Counted from the first letter of the stretch, positions 31,736 through 42,680 are shown. The stretch is DNA of 64,000 nt from Chaetoderma sp. LZ-2023a (GCA_034401795.1 CM067363.1:24860214-24924213), one strand, 5' to 3'. A program made the numbers and translations. The notes: generated from the letters alone by a model not told the origin.

Positions 31736-33404
31736 AGTCTCGCTTATCAAGGGACTATGGGCGGGAGAACACGCAAACAGGCATCCAAAGAGCAGACATT
31801 TATTGGACAGTATATTTAGCATAACAGGAATGGTGATAGAAAGCTAGCACCGGATACATAAAAGAATGCAAACGATACATCATGAAATCAGATCAAATCC
31901 AAACAGGTGGAAGGCTACACACACACACACGCACGCACCCACGCACGCACACAAACACGCACACACACTCCAACCCCACCCACTGCTTCGCTGTTTAAAG
32001 ATCGCCACATTTATCCTCCCCCCCCCCACACCACGATGTATTTTGTTAAGATTCAGGCTATTTGCGATGTGGACTGTCGTTGTGCAGGGCTTGAGAAATG
32101 ATTTGCTCAACTATACATCTTTATCACTGAACCAGTTTATGGAACAATCGTTCACTCACCCATATGTGGCATTCGAGATCTCAACCATATTGTGTTGGAG
32201 CCATTCCTGAGGTCTGAGTACATGGGCATCAATGACTTATACTCAAGACAGCTTTAATTTTCAGGAACAATGTCTTACATCAAAATGGAGTGTATGGTAT
32301 CTGGCTACACATTGTTATTACCACAAATGTCAATGCAACGCTGATGGTGCCTTCAAATGTGGATTCTCGTAGTTCAGTAATTTTCGACCGAGTGCGCATG
32401 CCACACGAGAAATTGATTTCCTGTAGTCTTTTCTTTGCCGATGTCGTTTATATGAGAATATCATATTACAAACAAAATTTTATATTTTGCTGCAAATTTC
32501 ATTACCTAGTCGACTCAAATCTCGAATGAGGTGTCAGAGTAATACAACCAACCAAATTGTATTTACGATAAAAATATAGAAATTCCGGTCATTAGTGTCT
32601 GGTTGATTGTTATGCTAATCTAGAGAGCCTATGGCAACGTTTAAACAATTGTGTTCAGCCTCCCTTCTGATTTCTCGAGAAGATTTTAGAGTCCCAGTAT
32701 TCTGTAGACTGGCACTGTAATATAGAGCATGGCAATTGGACGGGCACTTTGCCAGAAGAATGAAAAGAGTACTGAGCAACTTCACTGTCGGCAGATAGTT
32801 GTTGGCAAATTGCCAAGATGAAATGAACACAGGTATTGAACAGCTGTAGAATGACAGCTTGCTTTATAGACACTGTATAAACTGGCTTGCTTCGGTATTT
32901 TAAAACTAAAAATACCCGGTCAGGCGTACTGGCGATTTACTTAGCTCACGTCACTGGCGGTGAGGACAAATGGCCTCATAGTAAGGATATGAGCAAGGAC
33001 GATACAGTCAATATATCATAAATCTATGGTTATTAAACATAATTTTAATAAAAGGGTGTGGGATGTGGGCAAGCTACTGGTCCTGAGCTAAATCACTGCA
33101 ACTGAGTTAAAGTTGTCTAAGCATAGATTTTATTGATTCGCTATACAAGATTTCCCATGTGTTTTATTCATCATATGGAAATATGTGCCAGAAGTTTTTC
33201 GAGTTGCACGAAGATAGGTTTTAAATCAATTCACGAATGTTCTGAGAATATCAAAGCTCGTGGAAGCGGGCATTAGCAAAGCAAATTTCACAGTGAGACT
33301 GAAAAAGGTGTCATTTCGATTATTCACGGTCACCGTTCATCGGCATCCAATTTAAAAATATGTCACGTTGCATCGGGTGTCAACGAGAGGATCCGTTTCA
33401 CGTT
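31736..33404. other. Intergenic DNA with (CACG/ACAC)n at 31917-31972
   Basis: The ACACGCACGCACC-type tract produces artefactual His/Thr frames, and a C-run follows at about 32015. Anonymous frames at 32290-32529 and 32615-32873 have no motif. No gene is supported. Confidence 0.45.
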
Positions 33405-33518
33405 ATGGCACTCCCATTTCTAGCTAAGCTCCGCCCATTATTTCTGTGTGTTGGAATTGATTTATATACTTTGAAACGCGAATTCCAAGAATTTAAATTT
33501 CAGTGTAACTATTGAGTT

Positions 33519-33581
<63 letters not shown>

Positions 33582-33810
33582 GCTCCCATTGAAATTAGTT
33601 TCGACATGGCTAATAAAAAGCTTATGAAATGGTAAATTCATCAAAGACATATAACTTGTAGGCCTTCTCGACTGACGGACTTTTCGATGTTAATGACGGA
33701 GCTAGATAGGTGATTATGACTGTGATGTCAGCTAACTAGGGAGGTAAGCTAATTTATTGTGACGTCATATGCTTGACTGACATATCGGATTCCCTCTATT
33801 GGATAATAAT
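33405..33810 (+). repeat. Family-A MITE copy with (CAA)n-expanded hairpin
   Basis: The TTCTAGCTAAGCTCCGCCC half is at the left. A pure (CAA)n run at about 33518-33582 lies where the GCAACAGC apex should be, followed by CTCCCATTGAAATTAGTTTC. The right half has TGACGTCA at 33760-33767 and ends GGATTCCCTCTATT. Confidence 0.8.
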
Positions 33811-33921
33811 ATCATACGTCGAGCATTTCCATTTTGACAATTTGTTTGGATCCAGAATTGGTATTGCCAAATATTAGAGGACTAATTAATAGTAGCATAC
33901 CTCTCTTGGTACCGTTGACGT

Positions 33922-34280
33922 AATGGACCTTTTCGGTTTTAGCTATGGCCCGTCCATCTGTAGATAAGTTCCACCCACACGGCGCTCGTATTGGGATCGT
34001 TCGATCTCTGAACTCTCTAACTATCGGTTTCCAGAAAGCAATACAAGTAAGCTGTTGAATATTTTGAAACTTTAATGTTACATATGCCAGCAACAGCACC
34101 CAGTCAATTTAGTTTCAAAATATTCGATAGAATGTTTATTACATAGTAAAGGCATACAATTCATACACAAGACGGACTAAATCGAGTCGTTCATGCTGCA
34201 ATTCAATATGGCGTCAGCCTACACGTCACGTAGTTGATTATGACGTCATGTGATTGATTGAGAACCTGGAATTCTCCATT
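33922..34280 (+). repeat. Family-A MITE copy
   Basis: The ends AATGGACCTTTTCGGTTTTA and CTGGAATTCTCCATT are inverted. The left hairpin arm is shortened. TGACGTCA lies at 34241-34248, with two ACGTCACG-type sites beside it. Confidence 0.85.
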
Positions 34281-34858
34281 CAGACACTGTCGTGACAGTC
34301 TTTTCCCACGTTCGTGACAGACCTACGACATTTTGATTGTGACGTCAGCTAACAATGTGATTATGACATCAGATTCCGGAGTGACACATTGGATACATAT
34401 ATTACATAGGTGGACACATTTAAAGCTGCTACTAACACGCATTTATCAGTGTAGTTTATGTTTCTATCTGAATAAATTCGTTAGAAATTCCAAGTCCAAA
34501 TTCTCTTTCTTCACCGCCACCCTACCCTGGCTGAAATATAACTAGCTTTGTTCATAATAATCGTCTGAACATATTTTTAAGTTTGTGTGAACTTGACAAG
34601 GACGAAGATGTTGACACGATTCAGCGACTTTAAAAGCACTTTCTTTGAATTCGCTTCGTATAACTCAATATTACGCAATAGCTACTTGAAAACGTCTTCA
34701 GGAGAAATTGGAACATCTAACGAGAATGCTGACTGATGCACGTGTGCTTATCACGCATATTAGTCACGAATGAGTTAACGCATTGCGTTATCGCAATAAT
34801 CTTAGTACAGTCGAACCTTTCTATACCTGATATTTGCTTTTAGGACCAAACGATGGTC

Positions 34859-35183
34859 TTTTTTAAAGACCAGTGTTCGGTTTTAAGGAATCGCCATCAT
34901 TTGTCCCTAAAATATCTACGCCGTAGCGAGAGAGGGGCCATTTCTATTTCTGGCCCGCCCATTCATGACTATGCTCCGTCCATATTTAAAGGGGAACACA
35001 AGAAGCGTCACTATCGTTTGCATAACACTCGCAGCTCTATAGCAGAACCCATATTTAAGCTACTGTGTAAAGATTTCCTGCGACATTTATATATATATCC
35101 GATTAAAATGTTATTTAAAAACGTTATGTTGCTATAATTTTCTACGAGTTAGTTAAACCTATGACGTCATAAGTTGAACCAAC
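34859..35183. other. Intergenic DNA, no gene recognised
   Basis: An anonymous 94-codon frame (34853-35137) shows no motif. CTATTTCTGGCCCGCCCATT at about 34940-34960 resembles a diverged family-A GC-box end. Confidence 0.35.
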
Positions 35184-35296
35184 ACCCCCCCCCCCACTCC
35201 ACCACCCACACACACACACCCACCCAAACCCACCACCACCACCCCCCCCCCCCTCCACCCCCACCCCCCACACACCCCCACACCCCACCACCCCAA
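35184..35296. repeat. C-rich/CCACC low-complexity tract
   Basis: Runs of 10 or more C alternate with CACACACC and CCACCACC. The G-rich complement has quadruplex potential. It lies just outside the left edge of the segmental duplication. Confidence 0.9.
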
Positions 35297-35859
35297 ATTA
35301 CTCCACTCATAGATTAGCCAGGTCACCGTGATGGTGCTAGCGTGAAAACGACGACGATGATGATGAAGACATTTATATGTTTAAACTTATAAACCGCCAA
35401 GAAATTCACATTTTCTCATAGAAAATTGCCCTCTGCTGATCAAGAGATGATTAATATTTTGAATATGTATCACGGGAACGACTGGCTCGGCATCGAGTGT
35501 GATGTCCCACTTATAGAATCGAGGAACAAACTAGTTTCAGAAGACATATTGGAGAAGATTAAATTTGGAAATGTCCTCTAAGAGGTATTTTCCTGTGTAC
35601 TTGGAAAGAAATTATTGTTGAAACGTTGACACTTCAGCACAAATTCGTTCAATAATCGGTAATGGCAAACCGCACTCGAATAGATGTACAAACACCAACC
35701 GCTGTGAATGATCCAAATCGATTATAATGCAGCAGCCATATAGGCTAAATATCTTTATTTCCACAGGCAAACGATATTATTGTTTGAGAGTCAGTATATT
35801 GGGTGTGACAGAATGATGCAATAACAGGAGAGTCAAAATTAACACCTGTTGTTACGACA

Positions 35860-36235
35860 AATGGAGGACTCCATTTTATCACGTCATAATCAACTTCATT
35901 ACTTGTAGGATGACATCATAATCAATTATGTCATGCATGACGTAGATAAGTTCATCACAAACGAGGCGTTGTTGTACGAATTGTATGTCTTTACTATTTA
36001 ATAAACATGTTGCTGAATATTTTGAAAATAATTTGACATGGCTCTGTTGCTGCCATAGGCAGCAACAGCACCCAGTCAAATTTTAGTTTCCAAGTATTCA
36101 ACAGATTACCTGTGGTGTTTTCTGGAAATTGAGATCCATAGAGTGTAGGGATCGATTTATTTCCACATGGGAAAAGAATGGGCGGAGCTTAGCTAGAGAT
36201 GGTCAGGGCGTAGGTAAAACTGGATATATTCGTTG
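35860..36235 (-). repeat. Family-A MITE copy shared by both duplicates
   Basis: From ATGGAGGACTCC to AAACTGGATATATTCG, with a good hairpin at about 36010-36100. The orthologous copy is 41552-41937, with the same flanks, so insertion preceded the duplication. Confidence 0.88.
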
Positions 36236-37465
36236 GAGCAATACATAAGATGGCACAAAAATCATGAATAAAATGTCTGAACAAGACATTGCTTGTGGTT
36301 ATGAAGAGACAGCTATACTCAGATATCAGACGACAAATGTAATTTTCCACACCTTTAGACAGTTATCGCCCATTTGCTCCAATTGTGGGCACTCAAGCGC
36401 AATCGAAGTAGTCCCATTCATGGCAGGGTCTTAACGAGGTGCTCAAATTCGTCTCATCTGCCAAGTAAACAGGCCATTATGGAAACCCCTGAGGATTACC
36501 CGAAATACCGCTATCCCGGTCAATCTTCACTCTCTAGAAGGTCGTGAATCACTACTGGGCACGCCACACTCATGTCCATGCACTGCAACCTCGTTCCCAG
36601 ACTGCTCTATATGTACAACCACATATCGACATCGCCCAAATACCCCACTCTTTCTTGTAGCTCTATCTCTGAATCAAAAAAGTTTCAACATATTAAACAG
36701 AATCTTTATTAAAGCCATATAATTCGCCCCATTCTTTTTTTTGGGGGGTGTGGGGGTGTGCGGGGGTGGAGTGTGAGCCCTGGGATTTAGTCCCATTTGC
36801 CCTTGCCTTAGTCTACCTCTGAACACACCTACATCATTTTAATTGTGACTTCAGCTAGCATGTAACGATTCTGTTTATCACATCATATACTTGAGTGACA
36901 TATTGGATGCCTTTATTGAGTGGTTTGACAGTATGTTTTAGCGGCCACTAAGCACATGAATCTTTCTAATGAGGTATCTTCCAGAAAATAAGAATTTCTC
37001 AAGTGCAGTCAAGATTACCTTAAATGTTCCTGTCTCTATCTACAAATTAATAATTCATATTTCTAAAACCGCGAGGGACAGAGTCTCAGTCATCACATTG
37101 TGTCATAAAAATGTCATCCTTCATCCGCATTATTCACAGCTCGTCCTTTTTATCTGATATATTGCCAACATCCGTCAAAAGGATCGAAGATAACCTGACA
37201 ACTATAAAGATATATTTGATCAAAATACTGTTTCTTTCAAAGTCTCAAATTGCGGGCTACTCAGCTGTCAAATATGATGGATGGGTGTAGAATTTGTACA
37301 CAATCCAAATGTTATTTGGGAAAGAAACACATGTTGGCATTTACCTCACGTTTATGTTTTCAAGGCATTTGCGTTCCCATTCGAGTCATTGGTATAATAT
37401 TGACAGTTAATTTGTCATAAATTATGATTAAATCACCAACCGAATAATTACACTCACTACGGTAT

Positions 37466-37565
37466 GGGAAGAGGGCGCGCGTGCGTGTGTGTGCATGCGT
37501 AAGTACGTGTGTGAGTGTATGCACACGTGCATGCTCACGTGCGTTCTTGCGTGCATGCATGCATA
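37466..37565. repeat. GTGC/GCAT microsatellite
   Basis: A GCGCGCGTGCGTGTGTGTGC tract. Counterparts in the duplicates lie at about 43480-43550 and 44345-44455, with different lengths. Confidence 0.85.
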
Positions 37566-37876
37566 TGTCTTGTGATAAAATCTACGTCATTATATGTCTT
37601 ATAAGCGTACGTCATTAGTCCATATGATATCCTTCAATTTGCACATGCTTATTCCCTTACGATGTTTATTATACGCGCCCCTAGTTGTCCTTGGCTGCTA
37701 AATGCCCGTAGCTTATATTTATTCTTTGGCGTGGCTTAACGAATTTCCTAATGTCAATGCGTCCACGGATCATACGACGTTTCATTTGGTATATTGTACC
37801 TACAATCGCATCTGTCTATTGCATACACTTGCTTTTTAGGCCAACAGACAGTGGCTTGTCCGGCAACCCGTGTTAA

Positions 37877-38079
37877 CCTTTGCCACGCTGATGCCAAAAC
37901 ATAACATTTTCAAATTACATTAAAAGATGAACTGGTGCTCATTTTTCAAACAAATTTGATGGGAGATGGTGCTGTCGTAGACAGCAACATCTTCCACCAA
38001 AATTGTTTGAAAAATGTACATCAGTTTCTTTGCTATTAACACACTAAACGATAGAATTTTGACATCAGAGTGGTTAGAT
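37877..38079. repeat. TTAA-flanked MITE insertion, filled site
   Basis: Flanked by TTAA at 37873-37876 and 38080-38083. Subterminal repeats CCACGCTGATGCCAAAA and its inverted partner (CCACTCTGATGTCAAAA) are near the ends. The hairpin at 37927-38026 has arms with TTTTTCAAACAAATTTGATG. The duplicates at about 43832 and 44703 read CGTCTTAAG(G/A)AA with a single TTAA, which is the empty site. Confidence 0.85.
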
Positions 38080-38628
38080 TTAAGAAGCCACGAACATTTG
38101 GCCACAGAAGCTATATGACAGAGGAGATGAGTTTTATTAACCGACCACCTGTCTTTCGTGACAACATTTGATTACCCATACATGGGCCGTTATAGGCAGG
38201 TTTGAAGGTAATAGTTGACATTCATAAATTAAAAATAACATAGATTACCTTGTCTAGTCTACAATATAATTGGCACACGAAAATGTAGATCTTTGCTGAT
38301 AGATGTTGTTGAACACAGTATCTAACTGGACATATTTCCGTGTTATCCGGAATGGGTCCGTTTTATCATTGGATCTGATATGACGAAGCCCTCCCTTCCA
38401 CGTGGTATGGACGAGAGTTCATCAGTGTAATAACCACATTAGACACATTGAATGTACACAAGACATCAAATCCTAACTCGGAATTGTAACCTATATGAGT
38501 ACATTGTTTTTCAGGCAATCCTAGCTTTCCATTACCGTTCCGAGGTCCATGCAAGGCTAATGTGGAATTTTTTCCAGAAATGATTCTGTCACTGATACAT
38601 TCATAATGGCCATCATGAAAGCATTACA

Positions 38629-38985
38629 ATGGCGGATTCCAGTTTCTCTGTCAATCATATTACGTCATAAGCAACTACGTGACGTGTAGGATGACGTCAT
38701 CATCAATGGCGTAGTGAATGAGGTAGTTAACTTCGTTATGAATGGGTAATCGGATTAAGGGTTTTGTACAAATTGTATGTCTTTACTATTTAATAAGCAT
38801 GCTGTTGAATTTTTTGAAACTAATTTGAGTGGTCGCAGTCGCTGCCATAGGCAGCAGCACCAAGTCAAATTAGTTTCAAAATAATCAACTCCTTACCTTA
38901 TAGTCTTATGGGAATTAAGATACAGAGAGTGCAGTGGTTGATCGATCCCTACACGGGCGAAGTGTGGGTAGAGTCGATCCTCTGT
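38629..38985 (-). repeat. Family-A MITE copy
   Basis: AATGGCGGATTCCAGTTT terminus; CRE-like TTACGTCA and TGACGTCA (38692-38699); hairpin at about 38815-38887; GC-box half truncated after GTGTGGGTAGAG. Confidence 0.82.
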
Positions 38986-39463
38986 CATATGTTGATATCA
39001 GCTTACATGTGACGTAATTGATGAGGTCAGATACGCGAGCAACAGATCGGGCCCCTCCAAAATTCCAACCAGAACAGAACACTTTGTATTCATCATTACC
39101 ATTCTTACTGTAATTCCGAAAATAACGACCTTCAAATAGGACATATTAGGGATTTTATTAACCAATTATCTGGTAATTCTCTCTTCAAATAATTGCCCGA
39201 AAATAACTTGTGGAAGAGAGGCCATTGATTAGCTCTGCTGGCACGAGCCTAGGGGATCGTGTGAAAATGGAAATTGCATGTGCATTGCCAGCTATGGTCA
39301 ATCTTCCTCGGAATAACTACATTCAGGATCACCGATTCTCTCTGGGGTGGACGTTTGTATTGGGCATATGATAGTGACAGTGAATAGTAAAATGTTCAGC
39401 CAGTTTGAACACTTTGAACATTGACTTCCCAAAATCCCACATTCCGTGTAAATATACACGGAG

Positions 39464-39615
39464 CATATCAGCAGCAACAGCTTCCAGTCAAATTAGGTTC
39501 AAAATATTCAACAGTGTAAGGGGCCTACAGGTATGTTTTTCTGGAAGTTAAAATTCGGGAAATGCAGGAAATCTGAACAGATCGGCAGGGCATAGCTAAA
39601 ACTGGATTCCTCCAT
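39464..39615 (-). repeat. Partial family-A MITE
   Basis: Right hairpin arm (CAGCAACAGCTTCCAGTCAA), then the GC-box half ending AAACTGGATTCCTCCATT. Confidence 0.8.
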
Positions 39616-39616
39616 T

Positions 39617-39859
39617 ATGTCACGAGTGTATGAATTGTATGTTTTTGATGAAGTCACAATTTTATAAACATACTGTTGTATATTTTGAAACTAATTTGAC
39701 TATTAGATAATGCGATCATTTCGAAGAGTCAAATTAGTTCCAAAATATTCAACAGTTTACCTGTATAGTTACATTGATATTTCGATTCAAACACGAGCAA
39801 CCCGTGGGCGGAGCTTAGCTAGAAATGGGCGGGGCATAGCTAGAGATGGATCTCTCAAT
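39617..39859 (-). repeat. Partial family-A MITE abutting the previous copy
   Basis: Begins at the conserved GTATGAATTGTATG segment, continues through a hairpin with a changed core (GACTATTAGATAATGCG...GAGTC), and ends GGGCGGGGCATAGC before the next copy. Confidence 0.78.
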
Positions 39860-40259
39860 GGACCTTCCCATTGTTAGCTATGCCCCGCCCACCACTGGCT
39901 AAGCTCAACCCACACCTCACCGTGTTGGGATTGATCGATCCCCAAATGCCCTGGCTATCAATTTCCTGAAAACTACGCAGGGAAGCTGTTGAATATTTTG
40001 TAACTAATTTGACTGGGCGCTGTTGCTGCCTATGGCAGCAACAGCGCCCAGTCAAATTAGTTGCAAAATATTCAACTGACTATTTATTAAATAGTAAAAG
40101 CAAACAATTTGTACAACAACGCATAGACCGTCTTCAAATATGCGTTCGTGACGTACTTATCGACGTCGTTCATGACGTCATTCATTATGATGTCATTGTA
40201 CGCATCACGCAGTTCATTATGACGTCATATGATGGGCGGGTACTCTGGAAAGGTGAATT
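39857..40259 (+). repeat. Family-A MITE, best-preserved copy
   Basis: 403 bp. Left terminus AATGGACCTT, then GC-box/CACCC motifs (GCCCCGCCCACC, CAACCCACACC) and GATTGATCGATCCCC. The central hairpin 39988-40076 has 43-bp arms around a 3-nt loop with a single mismatched pair. Then comes the conserved TATTTATTAAATAGTAAA segment and a CRE half with TGACGTCA at 40173-40180 and 40220-40227 plus GACGTCGT and GATGTCAT variants. The right end ACTCTGGAAAGGTGAATT is inverted to the left end. It has no coding capacity. A non-autonomous DNA transposon is the simplest reading; I see no unambiguous target duplication. Confidence 0.92.
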
Positions 40260-40277
40260 AGTAGTATACCGTGAATA

Positions 40278-40662
40278 TTATGGTGGAATCCAGTTTTTCG
40301 ATCAATCATATGACGTTATTACCAACAATGTCACGTGTAGGCTGACATTATACCAAATTACGTCACGAATGACTCGATGTAGTCCATCTTAAACGTTAAT
40401 AGTCTGTCAAGGTGACGAATCGCATGTCTTTACTATTTAATAAACACACTCTCGAATATTTTGAAACTAATTTGAATGTGTGCTCTTGCTGCAACAATAG
40501 CACACAGTCAAATTAATTTTTTAATATCCAACAGCTTACCGCATAGTTTTCGGGAAATTGGTAGTCAGGGAGTTCACAATTCGATCGATCCCAACACGGG
40601 CAAATAGTGTGTAGAGATTAGCTAGAGATGGGTGGGGCATAGCTAAAAGTGTATTCATGAAT
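40278..40662 (-). repeat. Family-A MITE copy
   Basis: GGTGGAATCCAGTTTTTCGA; degraded CRE half; hairpin at about 40453-40534 with TTTGAATGTGTGCTCTTGCTG; GC-box half ending AAAAGTGTATTCATGAATT. Confidence 0.82.
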
Positions 40663-40766
40663 TAAGAGACGCTGTACTCTCATTATGTCTTATGAATGCA
40701 GAAAATTGCTAAAACATATATTCCTTAAAATTCTAGTTTCTCAATATCAAGACAACAATACAGGAC

Positions 40767-40832
40767 AGCTATTGAATATTTCATAGCTAATTTCACAGCG
40801 ACCAGTAAAATTAGTTTCAAAATAATCTACAA
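40767..40832. repeat. Family-A-type hairpin remnant
   Basis: ATTGAATATTTCATAGCTAA and TAAAATTAGTTTCAAAATAA arms only. Confidence 0.6.
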
Positions 40833-40868
40833 ATTTGTTAACTGGGACTGTGCTTCGGCAACGATGGG

Positions 40869-41030
40869 GCGACGATGAGGATGGCGGCGACGACTATGAC
40901 GACAACTACGATAACGAGGACGACGACGAGAACGACGAGGACGACGACGACGACGACGACGACGATGATGATGACCAGGACGATGATGACGAGGACGATG
41001 ATGACGAGAACGATGATGATGAAAACATTC
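40869..41030. repeat. (GAC/GAT)n trinucleotide expansion
   Basis: About 160 bp of GAC/GAT triplets at the left boundary of duplication copy 2. Copy 1 at 35347-35368 has only a handful (ACGACGACGATGATGATGAA). The Asp-rich or Thr-rich frames are artefacts. Confidence 0.88.
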
Positions 41031-41551
41031 ATATGCTTAACCCTATTAACCTCAAATTTATCCAAGAAAATTTAAGATTTCTCATAGAAAATATCCACCA
41101 AGAGATGATTAATATTTTGAATATGTATCCCGATAAAAGCTGGCTCGGTTTTTTAGTGTGATTTCCCTATTATAGTAGCAAGGGGCAGGCTAGTTTAAGA
41201 AGTCTTATTGCGGAAGATTAAATTTAGAAATGACCTCTAAGAGGTATTTTCATGTGTGCTTAGAAAGAAATTATTGTGGAAATGTTGACAGGTCAACAGA
41301 AATGCGTCAACACAAATGCGTGCGATAATCGCGAATGTCAAACCATACTGGAATTGATGTACAAACACCAACCTCTTTGAATTATCCAAACTGATTACAA
41401 TGCAGCAGCGATATAAGCTAAGATATCTCCACAGGCAAGTGATATTATTGTTTGAGAGTCAATAGATTGTAAATTGGGGGACATTATGAAAATTGTCTTA
41501 CAGCATGATGCAATAACATAAGAGTCAAAATTAGCACCAGATGTTACGTCA

Positions 41552-41937
41552 AATGGAGGATTCCAGTTCATCCATCAATCGTATGAGGTCATAAGTAATT
41601 TCCATACGTGTAGGCTGACGTCATAATCAAATATGTCATAAATGACGTAGATAAGTTCGTCACGAACTAAGCTCTGCTGTACGAATTGTATGACTTTACT
41701 ATTTAATAAACTTGCTGTTGAATACTTTGAAACTATTCTAACCGGGCGCTGTTGCTGCCATAGGCAGCAACAGGACCCAGTCAAATTAGTTTCAAACTAT
41801 TCAAAAGCTTGCCTGTATGATTTTCTGGAAATCAAGATTTATAGAGTATGGGGATCGATTTATCCTAGGACGAGCATAGTATGGGTGGAGCTTAGCTTGA
41901 GATGGGCGGGCCATAGCTAAAACTGGATATATCTATT
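41552..41937 (-). repeat. Family-A MITE copy (ortholog of 35860-36235)
   Basis: AAATGGAGGATTCCAGTT; TGACGTCA at 41616-41623; hairpin at about 41717-41806 with GCTGTTGCTGCCATAGGCAG apex; GC-box half; AAACTGGATATATC end. Confidence 0.9.
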
Positions 41938-42582
41938 GGCGCAAAAAATAAGAAAGCAAAAGAATCATGAATAAAATGTGTTAACAAGACATTGCTTGTG
42001 GTTGCCAAGAGACAACTATGCGCAGATATCATCGGACAAATGCAACTTTCCACACGTTTAGACAGTTATCGCCCATTTGCTACAATTGTGGGCACTCAAG
42101 CGCAATCGAAGTAGTGCTATTTATGGTGGGGGTCTTAAAGACGTGCTCAAACTCGTCTCATCTGCCAAGTAAACAGGCCATTACGGAAACCTCCGGAGCT
42201 ATCCGAAATACCGCATCCTCGATCAATCTTCCCTCTTGAGAAGGTCGTGAATCATTACTCTGAACTGCAACCGCATGCCCAGACTGCGTGATATATACAA
42301 GCATATAGCAGCATCGTCCAAACGCCCCAACAATTACTTGGAGACCTTGCTCCTGCTCCCAGTCAAATAGGTTTCAAAATATTCATCACAATCTTTATTA
42401 AATTGTATGCTCATCAAAGACATGTGATTCGTAGTCCCCTACACTTCCGATGTTTGTAACACAGCCACAGCCGGTTTGGGGCCCAGGGCTAATTGGTTGT
42501 GGTGGCCGCATGGGTGGGTCAAGGAAAGCTTACTTCCCAAACACCAACTATATTAGATTCTGTACATATGTGTCAAGATGCT

Positions 42583-42680
42583 GTTGAATCTTCTGAACAT
42601 CGTGAAACTGACTTGAATGAAATCTGGTACTGCCTAAGGCAGCACTGACTTCCAGTCAAATTGGTTTCGCAATATTCAAC
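42583..42680. repeat. Family-A-type hairpin with insertion
   Basis: GTTGAATCTTCTGAACATCG and CAAATTGGTTTCGCAATATT arms; the apex GGTACTGCCTAAGGCAGCAC differs from the consensus. Confidence 0.7.

Larger units (their letters stand above)
31240..34858 (-). repeat. Right arm of the large inverted duplication
   Basis: Mirror partner of 22440-26840 (see that entry for the block pairs). The arm is shorter because it lacks the hAT MITE, the family-B copy and the expanded minisatellite of the left arm. It carries its own later insertions, including the family-A MITE at 33922-34280. Confidence 0.75.
35340..39460 (+). repeat. Segmental duplication, copy 1
   Basis: Long stretches match copy 2 at 41000-46490 in the same order, with offsets growing from about 5.7 to about 7.0 kb. 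Examples: AGAGATGATTAATATTTTGA (35446 and 41101), CTCTAAGAGGTATTTTC, GACATTGCTTGTGGTT (36282 and 41988), ATGTCATCCTTCATCCGCAT-type sequence (about 37110 and 43120), and GACCTTCAAATAGGACATAT (39127 and 46138). No gene is evident, and frames are not preserved between copies. Confidence 0.88.

Noticed and set aside
31563..31847. 94-codon frame crossing the GGGCC-rich repeat as a gene
   Set aside because: The Trp/Gly-rich portion derives from the short GGGCC repeat and overlaps an equally long frame on the other strand.
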